Positions 1-7,471 of a DNA stretch of 24,939 nucleotides are shown here, piece by piece. How positions within the stretch are numbered: the first letter of the stretch is position 1; each line of letters starts with the position of its first letter. A program made the position numbers and the translations under genes. A model generated the notes under the pieces. The model had not been told where the DNA came from, did no database searches, and was given only the letters and a program-made list of their open reading frames with translations. The DNA lies in the NCBI GenBank assembly GCA_025362255.1, contig JANYGY010000089.1:1-24939 (forward strand), written 5' to 3'. Source of the DNA: Planctomycetales bacterium. GTDB lineage: Bacteria > Planctomycetota > UBA11346.

Positions 1-166
1 GTTCAACGTGGCATGGGCGGCTCGCCCATGTTCGAAATAAGGCACATGGGGAAGCCGCCCATGCCACGTTTAATTTTCCGTAGGTTCAACGTGGCATGGG
101 CGGCTCGCCCATGTTCGAAAAAAGTCACATGGGCGAGCCGCCTGTGTCACGTTAGATTCTGATTCC
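1..166. repeat. Two tandem copies of a long-hairpin repeat (about 83-bp period)
   Basis: Bases 1-37 and 84-120 are identical, and the rest of each copy is similar. Copy 1 has an 18-bp perfect inverted repeat (5-22 with 53-70), plus an inner 6-bp stem (25-30 with 45-50). Copy 2 has a 26-bp stem (88-113 with 128-153) with three non-Watson-Crick positions. All three can be G-U pairs if the plus strand is transcribed. A further fragment of the left arm (gcccatgttc) occurs at 173-182. The pair lies just beyond the 3' end of the phosphatase gene and may continue outside the window. It looks like an extragenic palindromic repeat family. I recall similar palindromes built on 'catgggc' in planctomycete and verrucomicrobial genomes, but cannot verify this here. 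Confidence 0.85.
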
Positions 167-189
167 GGACTAGCCCATGTTCACCGTCA

Positions 190-978
190 TCAGCAATGAC
201 TGGTGAACCGCTCAAGATGCATCCCCGGTCGCGCGCAGATGATGTCGGGATGGCGCAGATCCCAGGGTGACCCATCCCATCTGGTCAGCTCATAACCGAG
301 AGCCGCGCAGATCGCGGCACCTCCACATTGATCCCACGGGAAAATGTGGCTGATGGCATACGCATCGACTTTGCCAAGGGCGACATGCGCCAAATCGACA
401 GCCGCCGAACCAAAACTTTTATATTGTCGGATCCGCGGCGCGAGTTGGCTCAGTAAGTGCACCGTGCGTTCACGCTCGGCGAGATTCCACGGCCAGTCGG
501 TGGCCACCATCCACGTTCGCTCATCGCCCGCAGGTTGCGCCTTCGGCAATGCCTGACCGTGATTCCACGCGCCAAGTCCCGAAGCCCCGGTGACCATCAA
601 ACCACACGCCGGACCGACCAAGCATCCCAGCACCGGTTGATGGTGGTACGACAGTCCGATCGACACCATCCAAAACGGCAGGCCTCGACTATAGTTGGCA
701 GTGCCATCAAGCGGATCGAGATGCCAACACCATTCACTGTCAGCAGGCCCGGTACGAGTGCCTTCTTCGCCAGCGATGCGGTGAAGGGGAAACGCCCGTG
801 AAAGATCTTCGGTCAGCATCTTTTCACTGAGCACATCGGCCTGAGTCACCAGATCGACCCCGCCTTTATCGGTCGCAGTGCCCGCAAGATCCTCCTGCAA
901 TCGCAACAATTCATCCCCCACCCGCACCCCCAGCGCGCGGACATGGGTAAGCAGTCCGAGAAGGTCGACATTCGCCAT
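190..978 (-). CDS. Inositol monophosphatase family protein
   Basis: A 262-residue Mg2+-dependent phosphatase of the IMPase/FBPase/CysQ superfamily. The family signatures are present: GEEG at residues 70-73, the metal-binding DPLDGTANY at 88-96, and a C-terminal WDQCGG at 215-220 matching the usual WDxAAG. Members hydrolyse inositol phosphates (SuhB type), histidinol phosphate, or 3'-phosphoadenosine 5'-phosphate (CysQ type). The sequence does not tell me which. Length is normal for the family. The start has a weak AGG about 8 nt upstream. It lies downstream of tmk on the same strand, separated by 153 nt in which I see no convincing promoter. The sulfate assimilation genes elsewhere in the window make a CysQ role conceivable, but the distance (over 18 kb) gives no real support. 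Confidence 0.9.
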   Translation of the reverse strand: MANVDLLGLLTHVRALGVRVGDELLRLQEDLAGTATDKGGVDLVTQADVLSEKMLTEDLSRAFPLHRIAGEEGTRTGPADSEWCWHLDPLDGTANYSRGLPFWMVSIGLSYHHQPVLGCLVGPACGLMVTGASGLGAWNHGQALPKAQPAGDERTWMVATDWPWNLAERERTVHLLSQLAPRIRQYKSFGSAAVDLAHVALGKVDAYAISHIFPWDQCGGAAICAALGYELTRWDGSPWDLRHPDIICARPGMHLERFTSHC

Positions 979-1131
979 GCAGATGACCTAACCAACACGC
1001 ATTCCAGCACCAGGGCCGGTACGACTTTTTGAACACCAACCTCAGATTGATCTTGCCAGTGAAAACAATCACATGTTCGGGGCACGCCGCTGCGCGCGCA
1101 ATCGTGCCGACGTTTTGTTGCCGCGGTTCCC

Positions 1132-1734
1132 CTACAGCAATGGCTCCAAGGCGGTCCAGATATCGGCAAATATCGCATCGGGTTCGCGTTCGGCGTTGAT
1201 GGTCAGCAATTCTCCGGCGTCCGCGAGGATCGCGTAGCCGTCGTGGACGCGTTGCTGATAGGCGAGGCCGCGGGCTTCGATGCGGTCTTCGCCGCGGGCG
1301 GCGGCGCGTCGCTGAAGGGCGATGTCGGGGGTGATGCGCAACCACAGGGCGAGATCGGCATGCAGGCCATCGAGCGCGAGGTCGATCGCGGCGCGGACCA
1401 AGCGCGGATCCAGGCCCAGGCCGTAGGCCTGATAGGCCATCGTCGAATACCAAAAGCGATCGAGCAGGATCACTTCGCCGCGGTTCAGCGCCGGCTTGAT
1501 CACGGCTTGGCAGAGCTGGGCGCGGGCGGTCAGGTAGCCAAATAATTCAGCGGTCGGGCAGGCGTCGGTGGCTTGGTCGAGAAGCAGCGTGCGCACCTGT
1601 TCGCCGAGCACCGTGCCGCCTGGTTCGCGCAGCCGGCGGGGGCGGATGCCGCGTTCGACCAGGCGGGTGGCGAGGCGTTCAATCTGGGTCGACTTGCCGC
1701 AGCCGTCGATTCCTTCGAGGACGATGAGGGGCAT
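1132..1734 (-). CDS. tmk: Thymidylate kinase
   Basis: A 200-residue dTMP kinase, converting dTMP to dTDP in dTTP synthesis. The P-loop GIDGCGKST is at residues 8-16. REPGGT (36-41) is the typical substrate-loop motif. DRFWYSTMAYQAYG (92-105) matches the family's DRYxxSxxAYQ region. The lid segment RGEDRIE (147-153) follows. Full length for the family. Its ATG (1734-1732) directly abuts the stop codon of uppP (1735-1737), so the two are very likely co-transcribed and translationally coupled. Confidence 0.96.
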   Translation of the reverse strand: MPLIVLEGIDGCGKSTQIERLATRLVERGIRPRRLREPGGTVLGEQVRTLLLDQATDACPTAELFGYLTARAQLCQAVIKPALNRGEVILLDRFWYSTMAYQAYGLGLDPRLVRAAIDLALDGLHADLALWLRITPDIALQRRAAARGEDRIEARGLAYQQRVHDGYAILADAGELLTINAEREPDAIFADIWTALEPLL

Positions 1735-2559
1735 TCAAAATCCTTTGGTGCTGACCCAGCCGGCAGCGATCGCTCCTGCCAAGGCGAGGCCGGCGACCAG
1801 GCGATACCAGCCGAAGACGACGAATGAATGCTTGGCGACAAAGTGCAGCAGCCAATGAACGACCGCCAGTCCGACGATGAACGACACGACGAATCCGATG
1901 ACGATCAGCTCATAGCCCTCGCCGTCGATCTCATGCCGATGTTTGAACAGATCGTACAGCGAGGCCGCCGTGAGCACCGGGATCGATAGGAAAAAACTGA
2001 ATTCAGTTGCCGCCGGACGCGACAAACCAAAGGACAAGCCGCCCATGATGGTCGCGCCAGATCGCGACACGCCCGGGATCAAGGCGATGATCTGACACAG
2101 CCCGATGACGAAGGCGGTTTTCGGCGGCAAGGCATCGGCCTCGGTGTGCAGCTCTTTTTTCGGCAGCCGTTCGATCAGAAGGATCGCTAGGCCGCCCAGG
2201 CACAACGCCGCAGCCACCACTGGCGCGTTGAACAACAGCAGCTTGAGCTGCTTGCCGAATAACAAACCGACCACCGCAAAAGGCACAAATGCGATCAGCA
2301 GATTGAGCCAGAATCTTTGGTTGGCGCGATCACTGGTGAGACCTTTGAGGCGGGCGATGAGCCGGGTGCGAAAGTACCAGACCACCGCCAGGATCGCGCC
2401 CATCTGGATGACGATCATGAAAACGTCTGCAATCTTAGGCTCAAAATGAATAAGCTTACTTGCGACGATCAGGTGGCCGGTGGAGGAGACCGGGATGAAT
2501 TCGGTCAACCCTTCGATCACGCCGAGAAAAGCAGCCTTGGCAGCAAGCAATAGGTCCAT
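1735..2559 (-). CDS. uppP: Undecaprenyl-diphosphatase UppP (BacA family)
   Basis: A polytopic inner-membrane enzyme that dephosphorylates undecaprenyl pyrophosphate to recycle the lipid carrier for peptidoglycan and other envelope glycans. The two active-site motifs are clear: EGLTEFIPVSSTGHL near the N-terminus and PGVSRSGATI mid-protein. Hydrophobic segments run throughout. The frame is open to 2712, but I place the start at 2559. This gives the conserved N-terminus MDLLLAAKAAFLGVIEGLTE, a normal 274-residue length, and a GAGGA Shine-Dalgarno sequence 10 nt upstream. The extra 51 codons upstream have no family counterpart. It is divergent from the glycosyltransferase gene (176-bp gap) and leads into tmk with no spacer. 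Confidence 0.95.
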   Translation of the reverse strand: MDLLLAAKAAFLGVIEGLTEFIPVSSTGHLIVASKLIHFEPKIADVFMIVIQMGAILAVVWYFRTRLIARLKGLTSDRANQRFWLNLLIAFVPFAVVGLLFGKQLKLLLFNAPVVAAALCLGGLAILLIERLPKKELHTEADALPPKTAFVIGLCQIIALIPGVSRSGATIMGGLSFGLSRPAATEFSFFLSIPVLTAASLYDLFKHRHEIDGEGYELIVIGFVVSFIVGLAVVHWLLHFVAKHSFVVFGWYRLVAGLALAGAIAAGWVSTKGF

Positions 2560-2735
2560 GTCCGAATGATCCTCAAAAAACCGGTGCGCAAAGCCCCAAC
2601 CGCGGATCTCGAGCATCGACCGGGTATGAACCAGCGCGCGTTCCACGATCGGGAAATAGCGCGAACTGATTTGCTTTGAGGGGGTTTCGCCGACGTTGTG
2701 TCCAGGTCTCACTCCCCCAGGGCCGATCCTATAGC

Positions 2736-3839
2736 ATGCATGTCGTCCATCTCATCGCGCGCCTGAATGATGGCGGACCCGTGCGCGTGCTGGGGGCGTT
2801 GCTGCCGGAATTGCAGCGCCTCGGCCAACGGGTGACGGTACTCACCGGGACCTGTGCCCCCGATGAGCCAGATTGCACGGCATGGTTGCGGGCGCATGGG
2901 GTGACGGTCGACATTCTGCCGGGCTTGGGGCGCAGCGTGCGGTTGCGCGACGATTGGGCAGCATTTGTTGGATTGTATCGGCGCCTGAAAACGCTCCGCC
3001 CGGACGTGGTCCATACGCATACGGCCAAGGCTGGTTTTCTCGGCCGCTTAGCCTGTCGGCTGTTGCGGTTGCGCTGCCTGCACACGTATCACGGGCATGT
3101 GCTCGCTGGATATTTCAGCCATCCGGTAAGCGTCGCGCTGACCTGGCTCGAACGCGCGGTGGCCTTCAATCACCATCATCAGGCGCTGACCCCGACCCAG
3201 ATGCTGGACCTGGCGCGGGGCTTCCGCATCGGTCGGCGATCAACCTGGCACAGCCTGCCGGTGCCGGTGCCGCCGGTGAAGCCGCAGCCGTATGTCGGCT
3301 GGTCGACGGCGCTTCGCCGACGCACGCCGGTGGTCGGTTTCCTGGGCCGGCTGGTGCCAATCAAGGATATCGATCTGTATCTCGAAACGCTGGCGGTGCT
3401 GTCGCATTCGCGGCCTATCCAAGGACTGATCTGCGGTGATGGCGAGCAGCGCGAGCATGCCGAATTCCGCGCCGCCGAACTTGGTCTGCGCGTGCATTTC
3501 ACCGGGTTCATCCCGGCGGACGAGGCCCTCGCCCAGATGGACGTGCTGCTGATGACGAGCCGCAATGAAGGTCAGCCGCTGGTGGCGATCGAAGCCGCGT
3601 CTGCCGGGGTGCCGGTGGTGGCGCCGGCGGTTGGCGGTTTGGCGGATCTCATCCGTTGGCGGGGGGTGGTTGGGGCGCAGCGCACGGCCGCGGCCTTGGC
3701 GCACGAGGTGGGGCATCTGCTGGCTGATCCTGAACACCGGCGGCAGGTGACCGCTGCTGGTCGACGTTTGGCAGCGCGGTTGACGCCAAAGGCTTTGGCG
3801 CCGGCGTATCTTGAGCTGTACCGCGAGATTGTGCGATGA
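2736..3839 (+). CDS. GT4-family glycosyltransferase
   Basis: A 367-residue retaining glycosyltransferase with GT-B fold (GT4 / 'glycosyl transferases group 1'). The N-terminus MHVVHLIARLNDGGPVRVL is a typical GT4 start with a glycine-rich loop. HTHTAKAGFLGR (93-104) is the motif seen in capsule and exopolysaccharide transferases. The C-terminal nucleotide-sugar site has the E-x7-E motif (E278 and E286), followed by ASAGVPVVAPAVGG. It transfers a sugar from an NDP donor; the acceptor is unknown. The frame is open from 2676, but the first 20 codons do not match the family, so I use the ATG at 2736 (weak ribosome site). Position beside uppP fits envelope glycan synthesis. Confidence 0.9.
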   Translation: MHVVHLIARLNDGGPVRVLGALLPELQRLGQRVTVLTGTCAPDEPDCTAWLRAHGVTVDILPGLGRSVRLRDDWAAFVGLYRRLKTLRPDVVHTHTAKAGFLGRLACRLLRLRCLHTYHGHVLAGYFSHPVSVALTWLERAVAFNHHHQALTPTQMLDLARGFRIGRRSTWHSLPVPVPPVKPQPYVGWSTALRRRTPVVGFLGRLVPIKDIDLYLETLAVLSHSRPIQGLICGDGEQREHAEFRAAELGLRVHFTGFIPADEALAQMDVLLMTSRNEGQPLVAIEAASAGVPVVAPAVGGLADLIRWRGVVGAQRTAAALAHEVGHLLADPEHRRQVTAAGRRLAARLTPKALAPAYLELYREIVR

Positions 3840-3864
3840 TGGGGTTTGGCGTTGAGAAACAGCC

Positions 3865-3883
3865 CTTGGGCGGGCCGCCCAAG
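3865..3883. repeat. 19-nt GC-rich palindrome just after the glycosyltransferase gene
   Basis: cttgggcgg and ccgcccaag form a perfect 9-bp inverted repeat with one central base, starting 26 nt after the stop codon. The core and the following 'gtcacg' resemble the right arm of the hairpin repeat at 128-153, so it may be a shortened relative. There is no T-tract, so it is not a classical terminator. Confidence 0.6.
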
Positions 3884-3911
3884 TCACGGGGGACTTGCGG
3901 CGACAGACCGG

Positions 3912-4061
3912 TCAGGCACGTGATGGGTGAACCTGGAAAACGCAGTTGCAGCCCATCTGCGGCGTTGCCCAATACTCGAAATGGCGCTGCCATTCCTTCG
4001 CATCGGGCGCCTTGCATATGGACCACACCTGCGTTTCCAGTACACCTCGCTGGGGTGCTGA
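3912..4061. repeat. 150-bp imperfect palindrome (long-hairpin element)
   Basis: The whole stretch folds back on itself around position 3987. Matched arms include tcag (3912-3915) with ctga (4058-4061), ggtgaacctggaaaacgcag (3926-3945) with ctgcgtttccagtacacc (4029-4046), and an apical hairpin aatggc-gct-gccatt (3980-3994). Many mismatches in the middle would be G-U pairs in a minus-strand transcript, and a few in a plus-strand one. Reading frames across it lack the codon bias of neighbouring genes. It could be a structured RNA, an attenuator ahead of the hydrolase gene, or a miniature inverted-repeat element. No flanking target duplication or transposase is visible. Confidence 0.75.
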
Positions 4062-4062
4062 A

Positions 4063-4097
4063 GAAAATACGGGAACCCAGAAATGTGCGGTATTTTC
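4063..4097. repeat. 8-bp dyad (gaaaatac / gtattttc)
   Basis: A perfect 8-bp inverted repeat (4063-4070 and 4090-4097) with a 19-bp spacer begins one base after the 150-bp palindrome. It sits just upstream of the likely hydrolase start region. It could be an operator or part of a composite RNA structure. A possible GTG start codon (4085) falls in its loop. Confidence 0.5.
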
Positions 4098-5833
4098 AAA
4101 CGATTGACGACTCCAACTGCTTTTTTCAGGGTGAAAGGCGCTCAATCGGGTTGATCGCGCTGCTGTGGTGCTGCGTGGCGATTGGCGGGTTACCGCAGGT
4201 CGCGGCGGTCGAGGTCGTTCCCCGATTCACGGTCGCGACTCCTGGCGATCTACTGACGTTTTCGCTGGCCAATGCGCCTGAGGCGTGGGTGGTCACCGAT
4301 GCCTCGCAGGTGCCGCAATTGAAGATCACTGCCCCTGATGGAGCCGTGATGTTCCGTCAGGCGTATCGGACGCGCGCGGGTCTGCAGGTCAGGCATGTGG
4401 CGCGCGCGGTCGGAGTGCATCTGTGGAAGGTACTCGACGCTGGCGGAAATGCCGTGGGAGGTCCGGCGGCGAATGGCCAATTCACCGTCGTCGCCGGGAC
4501 GAATCCGGTCGGCCCGATCGGCATCAATCCGCGCAATCGCCGATTTCTCGCGTGGGCTGACGGCACGCCGTTTGTGCCGGTCGGGCCGAATGTGGCGTGG
4601 GTCGATGGCGATCCGGTCGTCGGTTTCACCCGCGCATTCGCCACCGTGCGCGAGAACGGCGGCAACCACGTGCGCGTCTGGATGTCGACCTGGTGCCTCG
4701 GCATCGAAGGCGAAAAGAATGGTGAATACCAGCTTGATCGCGCGGATCAGCTCGACGCGGTATTGATCGCCGCGCGGGCTGCCGGCATCCGGGTGACCCT
4801 GGTGATCGACAACCATCACGATGTGCTTTTCGGCAAGCCGTTTCCCTACGGCGCGGATCCGCCAGCGCGTCAAAACACTTTTTTCACTATCCCACCGGCG
4901 CCTGCGTGGGCGCAGCGGCTGCGCTACTGTTTGGCCCGGTGGAGCGCCGATGACACGTTGCTGGCGATCGAACTGATGAACGAAGCCGATCTCGCTCTGC
5001 CGGTGCGCGAGCGGGTGATTCCGTGGGTCACCGCGGCGAGCGAGATGCTCAAACGCTATGACCTCGACCATCGCCTGCACACGGTCAGCTGGTGCGGCGG
5101 AGATTGGCCGCGCGCGTTGGCGTCGCCGGCGATCGACGTTGTACAGCTGCATCAGTACGTTTTGGAATGGATTGCGGAAACCGATGAGGTGAAGCGGCCG
5201 ACCCGAGATGGCGTCGAGATGCTCATCCCATTCGCCACCTTGGCGAATGCTGATGGCAGGCCGTGGATTTTTGGCGAAGTCGGTTTCCAAGGCACGAATG
5301 CCGATAATCCGGGCAACGAACGCGATACCCAGGGTCTACTGCTGCGTCAGCAATTGTGGGCCGGATTCCTCCTCGGCGGGTGCGGCGGAAGCATGAACTG
5401 GTGGTGGGATGTCTACCTCGATGCCCATCACCTGTGGCCGATCTACCGCAGTTTCGCTTCGATCACGGCCCAGCTCGATTTGAAGGACCCCGACCTGGTG
5501 CCGCTGACGCCCAACGCCACCGGCCCGGTGCGCGTGATCGGCTGGGCGTCGCCGCGTCAGGCGTTGCTGTGGCCGCAGGTGCGCGACGACACCTGGTACG
5601 CAGCCCTGGTCGAAGGTCGTCCTCGTCGCGGCCTGAGCATGGCCCAACTCATCCGCCTCGGCGGATTCACTCCTGGACGCGGGTATGGGCTGACGCCGGC
5701 CAGCCAGCTCACCGGCGAACTCGGCGCGGTTCAACAACTGATCGCCGATGAGGGTGGACGGTTGGCGCTGTCCTTGCCGCCCAACACCGTGGATGTGGTG
5801 TGGCTCGTGGCCTTGACGCCAGAGAAAAAATAG
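4085..5833 (+). CDS. Secreted GH5-type glycoside hydrolase with N-terminal DUF5060-like domain
   Basis: A cellulase-like (beta/alpha)8 hydrolase. A hydrophobic signal segment (IGLIALLWCCVAIGG...QVAA) is followed by a beta-rich DUF5060-like domain of about 95 residues. The barrel begins near 'NRRFLAWADGTPFVPVGPNV'. The acid/base Glu is in IELMNEADL (E300 from this start). An active-site His is in VQLHQYV. The nucleophile Glu is in IFGEVGF (E398), a normal 98-residue spacing. It probably cleaves beta-linked glucan or mannan outside the cytoplasm; the exact substrate is not deducible. The start is uncertain. The frame is open from an ATG at 3836 overlapping the glycosyltransferase stop, but 3836-4084 lacks coding bias and is filled by the palindrome. 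I chose GTG 4085; TTG 4151 is an alternative. The HD gene follows 14 nt downstream. Confidence 0.82.
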   Translation: MRYFQTIDDSNCFFQGERRSIGLIALLWCCVAIGGLPQVAAVEVVPRFTVATPGDLLTFSLANAPEAWVVTDASQVPQLKITAPDGAVMFRQAYRTRAGLQVRHVARAVGVHLWKVLDAGGNAVGGPAANGQFTVVAGTNPVGPIGINPRNRRFLAWADGTPFVPVGPNVAWVDGDPVVGFTRAFATVRENGGNHVRVWMSTWCLGIEGEKNGEYQLDRADQLDAVLIAARAAGIRVTLVIDNHHDVLFGKPFPYGADPPARQNTFFTIPPAPAWAQRLRYCLARWSADDTLLAIELMNEADLALPVRERVIPWVTAASEMLKRYDLDHRLHTVSWCGGDWPRALASPAIDVVQLHQYVLEWIAETDEVKRPTRDGVEMLIPFATLANADGRPWIFGEVGFQGTNADNPGNERDTQGLLLRQQLWAGFLLGGCGGSMNWWWDVYLDAHHLWPIYRSFASITAQLDLKDPDLVPLTPNATGPVRVIGWASPRQALLWPQVRDDTWYAALVEGRPRRGLSMAQLIRLGGFTPGRGYGLTPASQLTGELGAVQQLIADEGGRLALSLPPNTVDVVWLVALTPEKK

Positions 5834-5847
5834 GTTTATTCAGACCT

Positions 5848-7167
5848 ATGAGCGCCCCTGTCTACGAAATTCGTGATCCGATCCATCGCACCATCCTGAT
5901 CACCGAGGACGAACGTCGCGTGGTCGACCACCCGTGGATCCAACGCCTCCGCCACATTCGTCAGCTCGGGTTCGTCAGTCTGGTCTATCCCGGCGCGGTC
6001 CACGATCGCTTCCAGCATTCGCTCGGCGTGATGCATCTCGCGGGTGCCCGTTTCGAGCATCTGGTCGCCAGTGGACAATTGGCGGAATTTTCCGCCGCCG
6101 AACTCGCCTATGCGCAGCAAATCGCGCGGTTTGCCGGCTTGCTGCACGACGTCGGGCATGCGCCATTCAGTCACACCGCCGAGGTCTTCTTTCCGCCGGT
6201 CGAAGCCGTGCGCTTGCCCGTGGCCTGGTATCGCGACGGTCGCCAACCAAGCGGGCGCCAAGCCACGCACGAGGATTTTTCCCTCGCCGTCATCCACGGT
6301 CTGATCGGCGAAGGGATCCTTGATCCGGATCTGGCGCGCGATCTCTGCGCGGTGCTGTCCTCAGACATCAGTCGCAGTCGTCGTTTGTCGGCCATGGGTC
6401 CGCTGGTCGGTATTCTGCGCGCCCTGGTCAGCGGCGAGATCGACAGCGACCGGTGTGATTATCTGCTGCGCGATTCGCACTTCGCCGGGGTCACGTATGG
6501 CATCTACGACCTGCAGCGCCTGATGGCGTGCGAGCAGATCGTACGTGGCCCCGATGGGGTGCCGGTGTTGGGCATGGACGTCCATGGGGTGCACGCCCTC
6601 GAAGGCCTGCTGCTCGCACGATATCACCTGTTTTTACAGGTGTATTTCCACAAGACGCCGCCGGCTTTCGAATACTATCTCGACCGCGCGATTGCCACGG
6701 GAGAGGTGACGTTTTCGCTCGCCCGCGGCTTGTCCGATCTGGTCGAGCTGCGTGACGATCATCTGCTGAACGCGCTGCATACCGCGCGCGCCGCCGGTGG
6801 CGTCTGGAGCCGCCGGATCCTTGACCGCGAGCCGGCGAAACTCGTCCTGCGCGAGCGCCTCGGTTTCGACGCCCAGGAAAATCTGCTATCCGACAGCCTG
6901 CATGACGGTCTGACCGCCGCGGGATGCCACGTCTTCCGCCGGCATTCACGGCAAGTGTTCACCAAGCTGGCCTCGGCCGCCAATCCCGAAGGCATCCAGC
7001 TCCTCTGCGAACGCCGCGTCCTGGGCCGCCCCCTGGTTGAGAATGTCACCCGCCACTCGGCGCTGCTGACGGCGTTCAACACTCCAATCGATCTGCGGCA
7101 TACTTATGTTCTGCGGCAAGATGCAGAGCGCGCGAAAACCGTGATGGATCGGTTGAATTCTTGGTGA
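5848..7167 (+). CDS. HD-domain phosphohydrolase (COG1078 / SAMHD1-dGTPase-like)
   Basis: A 439-residue metal-dependent HD phosphohydrolase. The N-terminus YEIRDPIHRTI and RLRHIRQLG are typical of the COG1078 family. The metal ligands are visible: H57 in RFQHSLG, H100-D101 in LLHDVGHAPFSH, and D201 in DSDRCDYLLRDS. Relatives hydrolyse dNTPs to nucleosides and triphosphate, or related nucleotides. The exact substrate is unknown here. The ATG at 5848 gives the family start; upstream codons in the same frame (from 5800) lie inside the hydrolase gene. Probably co-transcribed with the hydrolase, with no obvious functional link. It converges with rpoD. Confidence 0.93.
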   Translation: MSAPVYEIRDPIHRTILITEDERRVVDHPWIQRLRHIRQLGFVSLVYPGAVHDRFQHSLGVMHLAGARFEHLVASGQLAEFSAAELAYAQQIARFAGLLHDVGHAPFSHTAEVFFPPVEAVRLPVAWYRDGRQPSGRQATHEDFSLAVIHGLIGEGILDPDLARDLCAVLSSDISRSRRLSAMGPLVGILRALVSGEIDSDRCDYLLRDSHFAGVTYGIYDLQRLMACEQIVRGPDGVPVLGMDVHGVHALEGLLLARYHLFLQVYFHKTPPAFEYYLDRAIATGEVTFSLARGLSDLVELRDDHLLNALHTARAAGGVWSRRILDREPAKLVLRERLGFDAQENLLSDSLHDGLTAAGCHVFRRHSRQVFTKLASAANPEGIQLLCERRVLGRPLVENVTRHSALLTAFNTPIDLRHTYVLRQDAERAKTVMDRLNSW

Positions 7168-7471
7168 TGTAAGGCGTGAACTTTTGGAAAACAGGAGGCA
7201 GCAGAGGCCGCAGAGGAGGATGAACGCCTGCTTGGTCATCTGTCTTGAATCAGTTCTGCCAACTCGACTGGATCTCGACCATGCGGGCCAGCGAGCGAGC
7301 TGTAAGCGCGAAAAATCGCGATGGAATCCTGCGCATCGGGTTTTGCCAGTCGGCTGACCAAGCCCCAACGAAATGCTAAAAGTAAACAACAGCGCGGCCC
7401 AGCTACAGGGCGCATGATGTTCCAAACATCATGCAGCACCGCAGATGGGCCGCGCCAGTGGTTTTGTGCGA
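7168..7471. other. Gene-free convergent region between the HD gene and rpoD
   Basis: No credible gene in these 304 bp. It contains a purine-rich stretch with repeated cagagg/gcagagg units (7193-7219), a short palindrome cgcgaaaaatcgcga (7307-7321), and the nested hairpin at 7384-7463 described separately. A 45-codon frame from an ATG at 7220 has no coding character. Confidence 0.7.
7384..7463 (-). terminator. Large nested hairpin, likely rpoD transcription terminator
   Basis: Outer 10-bp stem gcgcggccca/tgggccgcgc (7392-7401 with 7446-7455) and inner 10-bp stem gcatgatgtt/aacatcatgc (7412-7421 with 7425-7434, 3-nt loop) share one centre, with partial pairing between them and just outside. 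In the rpoD direction the outer stem is followed by tgttgttta, a moderately T-rich run. The structure starts about 10 nt after the rpoD stop. It may also act on plus-strand transcripts from the HD gene. Confidence 0.65.

Noticed and set aside
2560..2735. Promoters for the divergent uppP and glycosyltransferase genes
   Set aside because: I looked for -35/-10 pairs on both strands and found none convincing enough to report.
3836..4084. N-terminal extension of the glycoside hydrolase starting with an ATGA overlap
   Set aside because: The overlap is attractive, but the 83 codons lack the codon bias of the genes, place a second segment before the signal peptide, and coincide with palindromic sequence.
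3912..4145. 77-codon minus-strand frame before the hydrolase gene
   Set aside because: It lies mostly within the 150-bp palindrome and matches no family I know; structure explains the sequence better than coding.
4250..5290. 346-codon minus-strand frame opposite the hydrolase
   Set aside because: Shadow frame; the plus strand has the catalytic Glu motifs of a GH5-type enzyme.
7220..7357. 45-codon frame preceded by GAGGAGG
   Set aside because: The purine motif abuts the ATG without spacing, and the peptide has no recognisable features or codon bias.
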